From Rhodovulum sp. (GTDB lineage: Bacteria > Pseudomonadota > Alphaproteobacteria > Rhodobacterales > Rhodobacteraceae): 19,787 nucleotides of DNA. The notes below the pieces were generated by a model, which was not told where the DNA came from, did no database searches, and saw only the letters and a program-made list of their open reading frames with translations. Both the position numbers and the translations under genes were made by a program. Of the stretch, positions 7,416 to 15,687 are shown one piece after another. The stretch is from positions 1 through 19,787 of the forward strand of contig JACKKC010000041.1 in assembly GCA_020637615.1 (NCBI GenBank), read 5' to 3'. How positions within the stretch are numbered: the stretch's first letter is position 1; every line of letters starts with the position of its first letter.

Positions 7416-8195
7416 ATGGGAGGCGACGATGCCGAACCCCAGTGCCCTGCCCCGCCACGGGCGAACCTCGCCCATTACGATGCCCGGGTCGAACTGGCGG
7501 CGGCGTTCCGCTGGACCGCGCGGCTGAACATGCACGAGGGTGTGGCGAATCACTTCTCGCTGGCGGTCAGCGAGGACGGCGCGCAATTCCTGATGAACCC
7601 CAACCAGATGCATTTCAGCCTGATCCGGGCCAGCGACCTGATGCTGCTCGACGCCAACGATCCCGAGGCCCTGGCGCGGCCGGAGGCGCCGGATCCGACC
7701 GCCTGGGGGCTGCATGGAGCGCTGCACCGCATGCATGCCCATGCGCGCTGCGCCATGCACGTGCATTCGATCCACGCCACCGTGCTGGCGACCCTGGCCG
7801 ATCCGGCGCTGCCGCCGATCGACCAGAACACCGCCAAGTTCTTCCACCGGGTCGCGGTCGACCCCGATTACGGCGGCCTCGCCCTCGGGGCCGAGGCCGA
7901 GCGCGCCTGCCGCCACCTCGGCGATCCGGCGAGGAAGGTGCTGGTCATGGCCAACCACGGGGTGATGGTGGTCGGCGAGAGCGTCGCGGAGACCTTCTCC
8001 CGGCTCTATTACTTCGAGCGCGCGGCGGAGACCTATATCAAGGCGCTCTGGACCGGCCGGAAGCTCCGGGTCCTCTCGGACGCAGTGGCGGAGAAGGCGG
8101 CCGCCGAGATGGAGACCTATCCGGAACAGGCCGAGCGCTTTCTCGCGGCGATTATGGCGCTGCTCGACCGCGATGGAGAGGATTTCCGCAATTGA
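7416..8195 (+). CDS. Class II aldolase/adducin-family protein lacking the usual catalytic Glu
   Basis: This 259-residue protein has the class II aldolase/adducin fold and the three zinc histidines: His115 and His117 in AMHVHS and His181 in ANHGVMVVG. In fuculose-1-phosphate aldolase the catalytic Glu lies in SSEWRFH. The matching segment here reads PTAWGLH (95-101), so that position is Ala96, and classical retro-aldol chemistry is doubtful. The role is unknown; as the first gene before a complete ABC importer it may process the imported compound. The start is uncertain. ATG 7416 opens the frame but has no ribosome binding site, whereas a well-placed GGAGG precedes an out-of-frame ATG at 7429. 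That ATG would begin a natural N-terminus (MPNPSALPR) if one base were missing near 7450. A shorter in-frame start (Met39) would remove part of the fold. Confidence 0.85.
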   Translation: MGGDDAEPQCPAPPRANLAHYDARVELAAAFRWTARLNMHEGVANHFSLAVSEDGAQFLMNPNQMHFSLIRASDLMLLDANDPEALARPEAPDPTAWGLHGALHRMHAHARCAMHVHSIHATVLATLADPALPPIDQNTAKFFHRVAVDPDYGGLALGAEAERACRHLGDPARKVLVMANHGVMVVGESVAETFSRLYYFERAAETYIKALWTGRKLRVLSDAVAEKAAAEMETYPEQAERFLAAIMALLDRDGEDFRN

Positions 8196-8284
8196 GGCGC
8201 GACCCGGACGGGCCCCGCGAGGCGGTTCACCGTTCCGCGATGGCGGGCCCCGCCGGCGGCAAAAGGTGTCGCAAAGGAGTCGTA

Positions 8285-8305
8285 ATGGCGGACGAGGCCG
8301 GCTAG
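8285..8305 (+). other. Possible six-residue leader peptide ahead of the first binding-protein gene
   Basis: The codons MADEAG-stop follow a strong AAAGGAG ribosome binding site with a 5-nt gap and end 28 nt before the start of the solute-binding-protein gene. So short a frame is easily formed by chance, yet the site is better than those of several real genes here. A translated leader could couple or regulate expression of the highly produced binding protein. Confidence 0.2.
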
Positions 8306-8333
8306 GCTGCCGAAAAATATAGCGGAGGTTACC

Positions 8334-9902
8334 ATGGAATCGACCAATTCCTTCGGCCCGGGGCTGTCGCGCCGCGGTGTCCTGCAGGGCGCCTCGGCGC
8401 TCGGGACGGCGGCGCTGCTCGGGCCACTCGGGGCGAGCCGCGCGGCCGCGCAGCCCAAGCAGGGCGGCACCCTGCGCCTCGGCATCGCCCATGGCAGCAC
8501 CACGGACACGCCCGATCCTGGCATCCTCGAGAATGTCTTCACCCAGGTGCACGCGCAGTGCCGCCACAACCAGCTCACCGAGATCCTCCCCGACGGATCG
8601 CTGACCGGCGAGGTCGCGGAAAGCTGGGAAGCCTCGCCCGACGCCAGGACTTGGACCTTCAAGATCCGCGACGGCCTCACCTTCCACAGCGGCAAGACCG
8701 TCACGCCCGACGACGTCATCGCCTCGATCAACTATCACCGCGGCGAGGACAGCACCTCGGTCGCCAAGCCCATCGTGGCGAGCGTCACCGACCTGGCAGC
8801 CGACGGCTCGAACGTGGTGGTCACGCTCGACAACGGCAACGCGGATTTCGCGACGCTGATGGCCGACTATCACATCGCGATCATGCCCGGGGTCGACGGC
8901 AGGATCGATCCCGCCTCGAGCGACGGCTGCGGGCCCTTCGTGCATCAGGAATGGGAGCCCGGGGTGCGCGCCTACGTCACTCGCAATCCAAACTACTGGA
9001 AGGAGGGCAAGCCCTATTTCGACGCGGTGGAGCTCCTTTCGATCATCGATCCCGCGGCGCGGCAGAACGCCGTCGTCTCGGGCGAGGTCGACGTGATCGA
9101 CCGGGTCGATCTCCAGACCGTGGGCCTCCTGCAGCGCGCCCCGGGCATCCTGGTGCTCGCCACCTCCGGCACGGAGCATTACGGCTTCCCGATGGACACC
9201 CGCGCCGCACCCTTCAGCGACAACAACGTCCGCCAGGCGCTGAAATACGCCATCGACCGGCAGGAACTGGTCGACAAGATCCTGTTCGGCTACGGCGAGG
9301 TCGGCAACGACCATCCGATCGGGCACTCGAACCGCTACTACGCCGCCGATCTCGAGCAGCACGCCTACGATCCCGACAAGGCGAAGTTCTACCTCAAGGA
9401 GGCCGGCCTCGACAATCTCGCGGTCGACATCCACGTCGCCGACGCCGCCTTCGCCGGCTGCGTCAACTCGGCGCTGCTCTATTCGGAGAAGGCCGCCGCC
9501 GCGGGCATCACGATCAATGTCGTGCGCGAGCCCAACGACGGCTTCTGGTCGAACGTCTGGATGGTCAAGCCCTGGTCGGCGACCTACTGGGGCGGCCGGC
9601 CGACCGAGGACTGGATGTTCTCGACGACCTATGCCCGCGGCGCGCCGTGGAACGAGACCTTCTGGGACAACGACCGCTTCAACGAGCTTCTAGTCATGGG
9701 CCGGGCCGAGCTCGACGACGAGAAGCGGCGCGAGATCTACTTCGAGATGCAGGATCTGGTCTCGAACCAGGGCGGCATCGTCGTTCCGATGTTCGGCCAG
9801 TACGTGATGGCCCATTCCGACAGGGTCGCGCATCCCGACCAGGTCAGCGCGCTCTGGACGCTCGACGGCTTCCGCGCGGTCGAGCGCTGGTGGTTCGCCT
9901 GA
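8334..9902 (+). CDS. Tat-exported ABC transporter solute-binding protein, family 5 (SBP_bac_5), copy 1
   Basis: This 522-residue periplasmic binding protein of the peptide/opine/nickel type (cluster C) has a twin-arginine signal (LSRRGVLQG, Arg13-Arg14), a hydrophobic stretch and a likely cut after SRAAAQ. The mature protein then starts with the family motif KQGGTLRLG. The body shows the usual signatures: AESWEASPDARTWTFKIRDG, VRQALKYAIDRQELVDKIL and RNPNYWKEG. The start at 8334 has GCGGAGG 6 nt upstream. It captures the ligand for the membrane complex encoded downstream. The ligand cannot be read from sequence; members of this family bind peptides, opines, glycosides or other compounds. Beside a carnitine operon, a quaternary amine or acyl derivative is a reasonable hypothesis. 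It is followed by a hairpin and then by its own paralogue. Confidence 0.93.
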   Translation: MESTNSFGPGLSRRGVLQGASALGTAALLGPLGASRAAAQPKQGGTLRLGIAHGSTTDTPDPGILENVFTQVHAQCRHNQLTEILPDGSLTGEVAESWEASPDARTWTFKIRDGLTFHSGKTVTPDDVIASINYHRGEDSTSVAKPIVASVTDLAADGSNVVVTLDNGNADFATLMADYHIAIMPGVDGRIDPASSDGCGPFVHQEWEPGVRAYVTRNPNYWKEGKPYFDAVELLSIIDPAARQNAVVSGEVDVIDRVDLQTVGLLQRAPGILVLATSGTEHYGFPMDTRAAPFSDNNVRQALKYAIDRQELVDKILFGYGEVGNDHPIGHSNRYYAADLEQHAYDPDKAKFYLKEAGLDNLAVDIHVADAAFAGCVNSALLYSEKAAAAGITINVVREPNDGFWSNVWMVKPWSATYWGGRPTEDWMFSTTYARGAPWNETFWDNDRFNELLVMGRAELDDEKRREIYFEMQDLVSNQGGIVVPMFGQYVMAHSDRVAHPDQVSALWTLDGFRAVERWWFA

Positions 9903-9923
9903 CGCACCGGAGCCGGCAGGGCG

Positions 9924-9947
9924 CCCGCCCCCGGTGAATGGGGCGGG
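9924..9947 (+). terminator. Intercistronic stem-loop between the two binding-protein genes
   Basis: CCCGCCCC and GGGGCGGG form a perfect 8-bp stem with an 8-nt loop, 22 nt past the stop of the first binding-protein gene. No T-run follows, so full termination is unlikely. Such stems behind binding-protein genes often stabilise the upstream message or act as partial terminators, giving more binding protein than membrane components. Confidence 0.5.
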
Positions 9948-10006
9948 TCGCAATCGCGGCCGGCATGCGAAAGCCTGGAGCGACGGGCGAATGAGAGGGG
10001 GACAGC

Positions 10007-11581
10007 ATGAACGGGAATCCGGCAGACGGCCGATTCGGCGCGGTATCGCGGCGCAGCCTGCTGCGGGGCGCGACCGCGCTCGGCACCGCCGCCCTGCTGC
10101 CGCTGGGATCGGGGCGCGCGGCGGCGCAGCCGAAGCAGGGCGGCACGCTGCGGCTCGCCATGGCGCATGGCAGCTCCACCGACAGCTACGATCCCGCGAT
10201 GCTCGAGAACGCCTTCGCGCAGCTCTTCGCCACGGCGCGGAACGGCTACATGACCGAGATCGCCGCCGACGGCTCGCTGACCGGCGACATCGCCGAGAGC
10301 TGGGAAGCCTCGCCCGACGCCAGGGTCTGGACCTTCAAGCTGCGCGAGGGCGTGACCTTCCACAGCGGCAAGCCGGTGACGGCCGAGGACGTCATCGCAT
10401 CGCTCGACTACCACCGCGGCGAGGAAAGCACCTCCGCGGCCAAGCCGATCGTCGCCCCGATCGTCGAGATCGCCGCCGACGGCCCCGGCACGGTCGTGGT
10501 GACGCTGGAATCCGGCAATGCGGATTTCCCCTTCGTGATCTCCGACTACCATCTGCCGATCCTGCCGGCGACCGACGGCAGGATCGACCCGCTGAGCCCG
10601 GACGGCTGCGGCGGCTATGTGGTGGAATCCTACGAGCCCGGCGTGCGCGCCTCGATGACGCGCAACCCGAACTACTGGAAGCTGCCCGATCGGGCGCATT
10701 TCGACGCGGTGGAACTCCTGACCATCATCGACGCCGCCGCGCGCCAGAACGCGCTGATCACCGGCGAGGTGGACGTGATTGACCAGGTGGACGTCAATAC
10801 CGTGCATCTGCTCCAGCGCGCGCCGGGCGTGCAGATCCTCTCGACCACCGGCACCCAGCATTTCACCTTCGCCATGGACACCCGCGCGGCCCCCTTCAGC
10901 GACAACAACGTGCGCCTCGCGCTCAAATACGCCATCGACCGCCAGGAGCTGCTCGACAAGGTGCTCAACGGCTACGGTGCGCTCGGAAACGACCAGCCGG
11001 TGGGGCCGTCGGACCGGTTCTTCGCCGACCTTCCTCAACGGGCCTACGACCCGGACAAGGCGAAGTTCCATCTCAAGGAAGCGGGCCTCGACACGCTGCA
11101 GGTGCCGCTCTCGGCGGCGGATGCGGCCTTTCCCGGCGCGGTCGATGCCGCGGTGCTCTATTCGGAACAGGCGGCCGCCGCCGGCATCACCATCGACGTG
11201 ATACGCGAGCCCAACGACGGCTACTGGTCCAACGTCTGGATGGTGAAGCCCTTCGTCGCGGTCTACTGGAGCGGGCGGCCCACCGCCGACTGGATGTTCT
11301 CGACCGCCTATGCCGCGGGCGTGGCCTGGAACGACACCTTCTGGGACAACGAGCGCTTCAACCAGCTGCTCAACGAGGCGCGCTCGGAGCTCGACGAGAC
11401 CAAGCGCGCCGAGATGTATCGCGAGATGCAGCTCCTCGTGCGCGACGACGGCGGGGTCGTGATCCCGATGTTCGCGAGCTATGTCATGGGCCTCTCCGAC
11501 GCGATCGGGCACCCCGAGCAGGTCGGCGCCAACTGGACCCTCGACGGGTTCCGCGCCGTCGAACGCTGGTGGTTCGCGTGA
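10007..11581 (+). CDS. Tat-exported ABC transporter solute-binding protein, family 5, copy 2 (paralogue)
   Basis: This 524-residue paralogue of the preceding gene is alike over its whole length, by eye about two thirds identical, and includes long shared blocks such as MDTRAAPFSDNNVR, REPNDG and SNVWMVKP. The twin-arginine signal is VSRRSLLRG (Arg15-Arg16), with a cleavage region ending GRAAAQ. GAGAGGGGGA lies just upstream of ATG 10007. The two proteins probably serve the same permease with different ligand preferences. The differences cluster in places such as DRAHFD versus KPYFD and the segment after NGYGALGNDQP. The permease gene begins 31 nt after its stop, so it is co-transcribed. The ligand is unknown. 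Confidence 0.93.
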   Translation: MNGNPADGRFGAVSRRSLLRGATALGTAALLPLGSGRAAAQPKQGGTLRLAMAHGSSTDSYDPAMLENAFAQLFATARNGYMTEIAADGSLTGDIAESWEASPDARVWTFKLREGVTFHSGKPVTAEDVIASLDYHRGEESTSAAKPIVAPIVEIAADGPGTVVVTLESGNADFPFVISDYHLPILPATDGRIDPLSPDGCGGYVVESYEPGVRASMTRNPNYWKLPDRAHFDAVELLTIIDAAARQNALITGEVDVIDQVDVNTVHLLQRAPGVQILSTTGTQHFTFAMDTRAAPFSDNNVRLALKYAIDRQELLDKVLNGYGALGNDQPVGPSDRFFADLPQRAYDPDKAKFHLKEAGLDTLQVPLSAADAAFPGAVDAAVLYSEQAAAAGITIDVIREPNDGYWSNVWMVKPFVAVYWSGRPTADWMFSTAYAAGVAWNDTFWDNERFNQLLNEARSELDETKRAEMYREMQLLVRDDGGVVIPMFASYVMGLSDAIGHPEQVGANWTLDGFRAVERWWFA

Positions 11582-11612
11582 GGGTCCCCGTCCCGGCTTC
11601 GGAGGAGGGCAA

Positions 11613-12566
11613 GTGAGCGATATCTGGTGGATGATTCTGCGGCGTCTCGCGCTCGGGGTGCTGACGCTCTTCGTGGTTACCCTGCTGATCTTCGGAGCGA
11701 TCCAGCTCCTGCCCGGCGACCCGGCGCAGGCGATCCTGGGACAGGCCGCCACGCCCGAGACGCTGGCGGCGCTGCGCACCGAGCTCGGGCTCGACCTGCC
11801 GGCCTGGCAGCGCTACCTCAACTGGATCAGCGGCGTGCTGCACGGCGATTTCGGTGTCTCGCTTGCCAACAAGCGCCCGATCTCCGAGCTGATCGCCGGC
11901 CGCCTGGCCAATACGCTCTTTCTCGCCCTCTATGCCGCGGTCATCGCCGTGCCGCTGTCGCTGGCGCTCGGCATTCTCGCCGCGCTCTGGCGCGGATCGT
12001 GGTTCGACCGGGCGATTAACGTGCTCACCCTGAGCTCGATCTCGTTCCCCGAGTTCTTCGTGGCCTATATCCTGATCTTCTGGCTGGCGCAGTCGGGCCT
12101 CTTTCCCTCGATCTCCAACATCCCGCCCGGCGCACCGCTGGCCGAGAAGCTCTACCGTACCTTCCTGCCGGCGCTGACGCTCACGCTGGTGGTCACCGCC
12201 CACATGATGCGGATGACGCGGGCGGCGATCATCAACCTGCTCGCCTCGCCCTATATCGAGATGGCGCGGCTCAAGGGCATGGGGCCGACGCGGGTCATCG
12301 TGCATCACGCCCTGCCGAACGCGCTGGCGCCGATCATCAACGTGGTCGCGCTGAACCTCGCCTATCTCATCACCGGCGTGGTGGTGGTGGAAGTGGTCTT
12401 CGTCTATCCCGGCCTCGGGCAGCTGATGGTGGACAGCGTCGCCAAGCGCGACATTCCGGTGGTGCAGGCGGCGGCGCTGATCTTCGCGGCGGCCTATATC
12501 CTGCTCAATCTCGCGGCGGACGTGCTCTCGACCCTGTCGAACCCGCGCCTCGTGAACAAGCGCTGA
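11613..12566 (+). CDS. ABC transporter inner-membrane permease, DppB/OppB type
   Basis: From a GTG start this is a 317-residue permease. The GTG at 11613 was chosen because GGAGGAGGG lies 4-5 nt upstream and it gives the typical short N-terminus before the first membrane helix (LALGVLTLFVVTLLIFGAI). Six membrane segments are evident. The first periplasmic loop holds the family motif LLPGDPAQAILGQ. The cytoplasmic EAA loop that docks on the ATPase is MARLKGMGPTRVIVHHALPNAL. It pairs with the DppC-type permease downstream to form the channel of the importer fed by the two binding proteins. The frame is open for another 44 codons upstream, but those would overlap the binding-protein gene and are not expected to be used. 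Confidence 0.93.
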   Translation: MSDIWWMILRRLALGVLTLFVVTLLIFGAIQLLPGDPAQAILGQAATPETLAALRTELGLDLPAWQRYLNWISGVLHGDFGVSLANKRPISELIAGRLANTLFLALYAAVIAVPLSLALGILAALWRGSWFDRAINVLTLSSISFPEFFVAYILIFWLAQSGLFPSISNIPPGAPLAEKLYRTFLPALTLTLVVTAHMMRMTRAAIINLLASPYIEMARLKGMGPTRVIVHHALPNALAPIINVVALNLAYLITGVVVVEVVFVYPGLGQLMVDSVAKRDIPVVQAAALIFAAAYILLNLAADVLSTLSNPRLVNKR

Positions 12567-12576
12567 GGTCAGGAAT

Positions 12577-13503
12577 ATGGTCGCCACCCTCCGCTTCACC
12601 CTCTGGCTCGCCGTCGCCGTCGTCGCGGCCGCCGTCCTGGGATGGCTCTTCCGCGCGGTCCTGACCCGGATCGCTCCCGCCAATGCGGCGCGGCTGCTGC
12701 GCAGCGCGCCGCTCTCCGCGAGCTTCGGGATGGCGGTCATCGTCTTCTACCTCCTCGTCGCGATCCTCGCGCCGACCATCGCCCCCTTCGGCGAGCGCGA
12801 GGTGGTCGGGGCGCAATTCATGCCGGCGAGCAGTGAATTCCTGCTCGGCACCGACAACCTCGGCCGGGACATGTTCAGCCGCCTCGTCTTCGGCGTGCGC
12901 AACACCGTGAGCATCGCCTTCATCACCACGGCGCTGGCCTTCGCGGTCGGCGCGGTGCTGGGGCTTCTCGCCGCCACGGTCAGCGGATGGATCGACCAGC
13001 TTCTCAGCCGGGTCGTGGACGTGCTGATGGCCATCCCGGCGCTGATCTTCCAGCTGCTGCTGCTGACCATCGTGGGGACCTCGATCATCAACATGATCCT
13101 GGTGATCGCGCTGATCGATTCCACGCGCGTCTTCCGCCTGGCCCGGGCGGTGGCGATGAACATCGTGGTGATGGATTACATCGAGGCGGCCAAGCTGCGC
13201 GGCGAGGGGCTCTGGCGGCTGATCATCCGCGAGATCATGCCCAATGCCGCGGCGCCGCTCGTCGCCGAGTTCGGGCTCAGGTTTTGCTTCGTCTTCCTGT
13301 CGATCTCGGCGCTGAGCTTCCTGGGCCTCGGCATCCAGCCGCCGACCGCCGACCTCGGCTCGATGGTGCGCGACAACGCGACGCTGATCACCTTCGGCGA
13401 GGTCACGCCGCTGCTGCCCGCGGGCGCCATCGCGCTCCTGACGGTGGCGGTCAATTTCGTGGTCGACTGGATGCTGCACCGCGCCAGCGGACTGAAGGAG
13501 TGA
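12577..13503 (+). CDS. ABC transporter inner-membrane permease, DppC/OppC type
   Basis: This 308-residue partner permease begins 10 nt after the DppB-type gene. It has an N-terminal hydrophobic segment (residues 8-30), a second at 50-67, the DppC hallmark LLGTDNLGRDMFSRL, and the EAA loop AAKLRGEGLWRLIIREIMPN that contacts the ATPase. The last third carries the usual SALSFLGLGIQPPTADLGSM motif. The extra N-terminal helix before the standard OppC_N segment is somewhat longer than in E. coli DppC. Its stop codon is followed 4 nt later by the ATPase start. Confidence 0.93.
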   Translation: MVATLRFTLWLAVAVVAAAVLGWLFRAVLTRIAPANAARLLRSAPLSASFGMAVIVFYLLVAILAPTIAPFGEREVVGAQFMPASSEFLLGTDNLGRDMFSRLVFGVRNTVSIAFITTALAFAVGAVLGLLAATVSGWIDQLLSRVVDVLMAIPALIFQLLLLTIVGTSIINMILVIALIDSTRVFRLARAVAMNIVVMDYIEAAKLRGEGLWRLIIREIMPNAAAPLVAEFGLRFCFVFLSISALSFLGLGIQPPTADLGSMVRDNATLITFGEVTPLLPAGAIALLTVAVNFVVDWMLHRASGLKE

Positions 13504-13507
13504 GGCG

Positions 13508-15175
13508 ATGACCGAAGCCGCATCCAACAAGCCGGTGCTGCTCACGATCCGCGGGCTCAGGATCGAGGGCCCGCCCGACGAGAAATGGAACGAGATCGTC
13601 AAGGGCGTGGACCTGTCGCTGCACCGTGGCGAGGTGCTGGGGCTGATCGGCGAGAGCGGCGCGGGCAAGTCCACCCTCGGGCTCGCCGCGATGGGCTTCA
13701 CCCGCGACGGCTGCCGGATCTCCGGCGGCAGCATCGATTTCGACGGCATCGACCTCCTCACGGCGCCGGAGCCGGTGCGCCGCGGCCTGCGCGGCAAGCG
13801 CATCGCCTATGTGGCGCAATCGGCGGCGGCGAGCTTCAACCCGGCGCACCGGCTGATCGACCAGTATTCCGAAGGCCCGGTGCAGCACGGGGTGATGAGC
13901 AAGGCGGAGGCCCAGCGCGACGCGATGGAGCTCTACCGCCGGATGCGGCTGCCGAACCCCGACGAGATCGGCTTCCGCTATCCGCACCAGGTCTCGGGCG
14001 GGCAGCTGCAGCGGGCGATGACTGCCATGGCCATGGCCTGCCGGCCCGATCTCATCATCTTCGACGAGCCGACCACGGCGCTCGACGTGACCACCCAGAT
14101 CGAGGTGCTCTCGGCGATCCGCGACATCGTGGCGCAGTTCGACACCGCGGCGATCTACATCACCCACGATCTCGCCGTGGTCGCCCAGATGGCCGACCGC
14201 ATCAAGGTCCTGCTGCACGGCGAGGAGGTCGAGGAGGCGGATACGCGCACCATGCTCAGCGCGCCGCGCGAGGATTACACCAAGTCGCTCTGGGCGGTGC
14301 GCAGCTTCGAACGCGGCGCCCAGCCGGCGCTGCCGGCGGCCGATGTCCCGGTGGTGGAGATGCGCAACATCGTGGCGGCCTACGGGCCGGTGCCGGTGCT
14401 GCACGACGTCAGTTTCGAGATCCACCGCCGGCGGACGGTGGCGGTGGTCGGCGAATCGGGCAGCGGCAAGTCGACCGCGGCGCGGGTGATCACCGGGCTC
14501 CTGCCGCCGAGCTCCGGCTCGGTGCTCTTCGAGGGCCAGCCGCTGCCCGCCGACTACCGGCAGCGCAGCAAGGACCAGCTGCGCCAGGCGCAGATGATCT
14601 ACCAGATGGCGGATACCGCGCTGAACCCCAAGCACCGGATCCGCGAGATCATCGGCCGGCCGGTGCATTTCTATCTCGGCAAGTCGGGCAAGGCCCTGAC
14701 CGAGCGCGTCCGCGAACTCCTGCACCTGATCGAGCTCGAGCCCGACAAGTTCATCGACCGCCTTCCCTCCGAGCTTTCCGGCGGGCAGAAGCAGCGCATC
14801 GGCATCGCCCGCGCGCTGGCCGCCGAACCGCGCTTCATCATCTGCGACGAGGTGACCTCGGCGCTCGACCAGCTGGTGGCCGAGGGCATCCTGCGGCTAC
14901 TCGACCGGCTGCAGACCGAGTTCGACCTGGCCTATATGTTCATCACCCACGACCTCGCCACGGTGAAGGCGATCGCCGACGAGGTGGTGGTGATGAAGGA
15001 CGGCCGCGTGGTCGAACAGGGCCCCAAGGCCGAGATGTTCGCGCCGCCGCACGACCCCTATACCGAGCTCCTGCTCTCCTCGGTGCCCGAAATGGACCCC
15101 GACTGGCTCGACCGCCTGCTGGCGGAGCGGGCGGCCGGACGGGCGGGGGGCACCGTGCAGGCCTCGGAGCGCTGA
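13508..15175 (+). CDS. ABC transporter ATP-binding protein, fused DppD-DppF-type double ATPase
   Basis: This 555-residue protein joins two complete ABC ATPase domains. The first has Walker A GESGAGKST (48-56), signature VSGGQLQR (about 161) and Walker B LIIFDEPTTALD (about 181). The second begins near residue 280, with Walker A GESGSGKST (about 315), signature LSGGQKQR (about 423) and Walker B FIICDEVTSALD (about 442). Both ITHDLA switch segments are present, so both sites could be active. The only departure is DEV in place of the common DEP in the second Walker B. Between them lies an oligopeptide-type linker with weakly kept OppC-terminal features. It powers the importer encoded upstream and completes the operon; no gene follows on this strand before the repeat. 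Confidence 0.94.
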   Translation: MTEAASNKPVLLTIRGLRIEGPPDEKWNEIVKGVDLSLHRGEVLGLIGESGAGKSTLGLAAMGFTRDGCRISGGSIDFDGIDLLTAPEPVRRGLRGKRIAYVAQSAAASFNPAHRLIDQYSEGPVQHGVMSKAEAQRDAMELYRRMRLPNPDEIGFRYPHQVSGGQLQRAMTAMAMACRPDLIIFDEPTTALDVTTQIEVLSAIRDIVAQFDTAAIYITHDLAVVAQMADRIKVLLHGEEVEEADTRTMLSAPREDYTKSLWAVRSFERGAQPALPAADVPVVEMRNIVAAYGPVPVLHDVSFEIHRRRTVAVVGESGSGKSTAARVITGLLPPSSGSVLFEGQPLPADYRQRSKDQLRQAQMIYQMADTALNPKHRIREIIGRPVHFYLGKSGKALTERVRELLHLIELEPDKFIDRLPSELSGGQKQRIGIARALAAEPRFIICDEVTSALDQLVAEGILRLLDRLQTEFDLAYMFITHDLATVKAIADEVVVMKDGRVVEQGPKAEMFAPPHDPYTELLLSSVPEMDPDWLDRLLAERAAGRAGGTVQASER

Positions 15176-15333
15176 CCCAGCGCTCCGCCCCGCCTCCGGG
15201 CGGCGCGCACCGATGCCTTGGCGCCCGTCCGGGCGCGACCACAAGCCCCGGCAAGCAATGCCGACGCCCCCTTCCCCCGACCTTGGCGTCGGTCAGGGAG
15301 AAGACTTACCGAGCCAATCACGCGGAATCCGTA

Positions 15334-15633
15334 TGACCCCAGCCCGATCGACCGGTGTCGATCGGGTCGCGCCTGCCCTGCCGGGGGCCGGCGCGCTTTG
15401 CGCACCGTCCAGGGCCATCCAGGGCCGTCCCGTCCCGATCCCCGACCGGCGGGAAGGCTGCACCGCCCTCGCCCTGCGGCTTGCGCCTCCAGGCGACCGG
15501 ACCGGGCAAGGCGCCACCGGCGCCTCGCCTTTCGGTCCGGGGACATGCGGCGCGAGCCGCGCGGGGCGCGGCCTTTTCCCTGTCCCGAGACTCGCCTAAG
15601 GCCGCAGGATCGGTCAGCCGGGAGGTCCGCTGG
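15334..15633 (+). repeat. Structured ~300-bp repeat, copy A
   Basis: This segment reappears inverted at 19459-19750. By hand alignment the two differ at about 21-22 positions, plus a 10-bp tandem duplication in this copy (near 15411-15430) and two single-base gaps, giving about 92% identity. The indels break every reading frame, so the element is not coding. Both copies keep strong stems: CCCGATCGAC/GTCGATCGGG (15343-15366 here), and a nested pair in which CCGGACCG (15497-15504) and CGGTCCGG (15533-15540) enclose AGGCGCC-ACC-GGCGCCT. Its class is unknown; a MITE-like element, a BIME-like repeat and an RNA-forming element are all possible. Confidence 0.85.
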
Positions 15634-15637
15634 TATG

Positions 15638-15687
15638 ATTGCACGGATCGGGCCACAACCGACCCACGCCTTGAAGAACCGTGCAAT
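15638..15687. promoter_or_regulatory. 9-bp perfect dyad overlapping a promoter spacer
   Basis: ATTGCACGG (15638-15646) and CCGTGCAAT (15679-15687) form perfect inverted arms 32 nt apart. The right arm sits inside the spacer between a -35-like TTGAAG and a -10-like TATAAT, where a bound repressor would block polymerase. Alternatively the arms are the ends of a small decayed element. Confidence 0.4.

Noticed and set aside
7323..9434. A 703-codon open frame on the minus strand across the aldolase-like gene and first binding protein
   Set aside because: It covers two well-supported plus-strand genes and the spacer between them, with low-complexity composition typical of a GC-driven shadow frame.
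9737..11779. A 680-codon minus-strand frame opposite the second binding protein
   Set aside because: It shows repeated Val/Glu/Gly/His-rich antisense composition similar to the frame at 7323-9434 because the two binding-protein genes are paralogues; this is not independent evidence of coding.
15334..15599. Open frames within repeat copy A (and their look-alikes in copy B)
   Set aside because: The 10-bp and single-base indels between copies shift the frames, so the similarity is kept at DNA level, not protein level.
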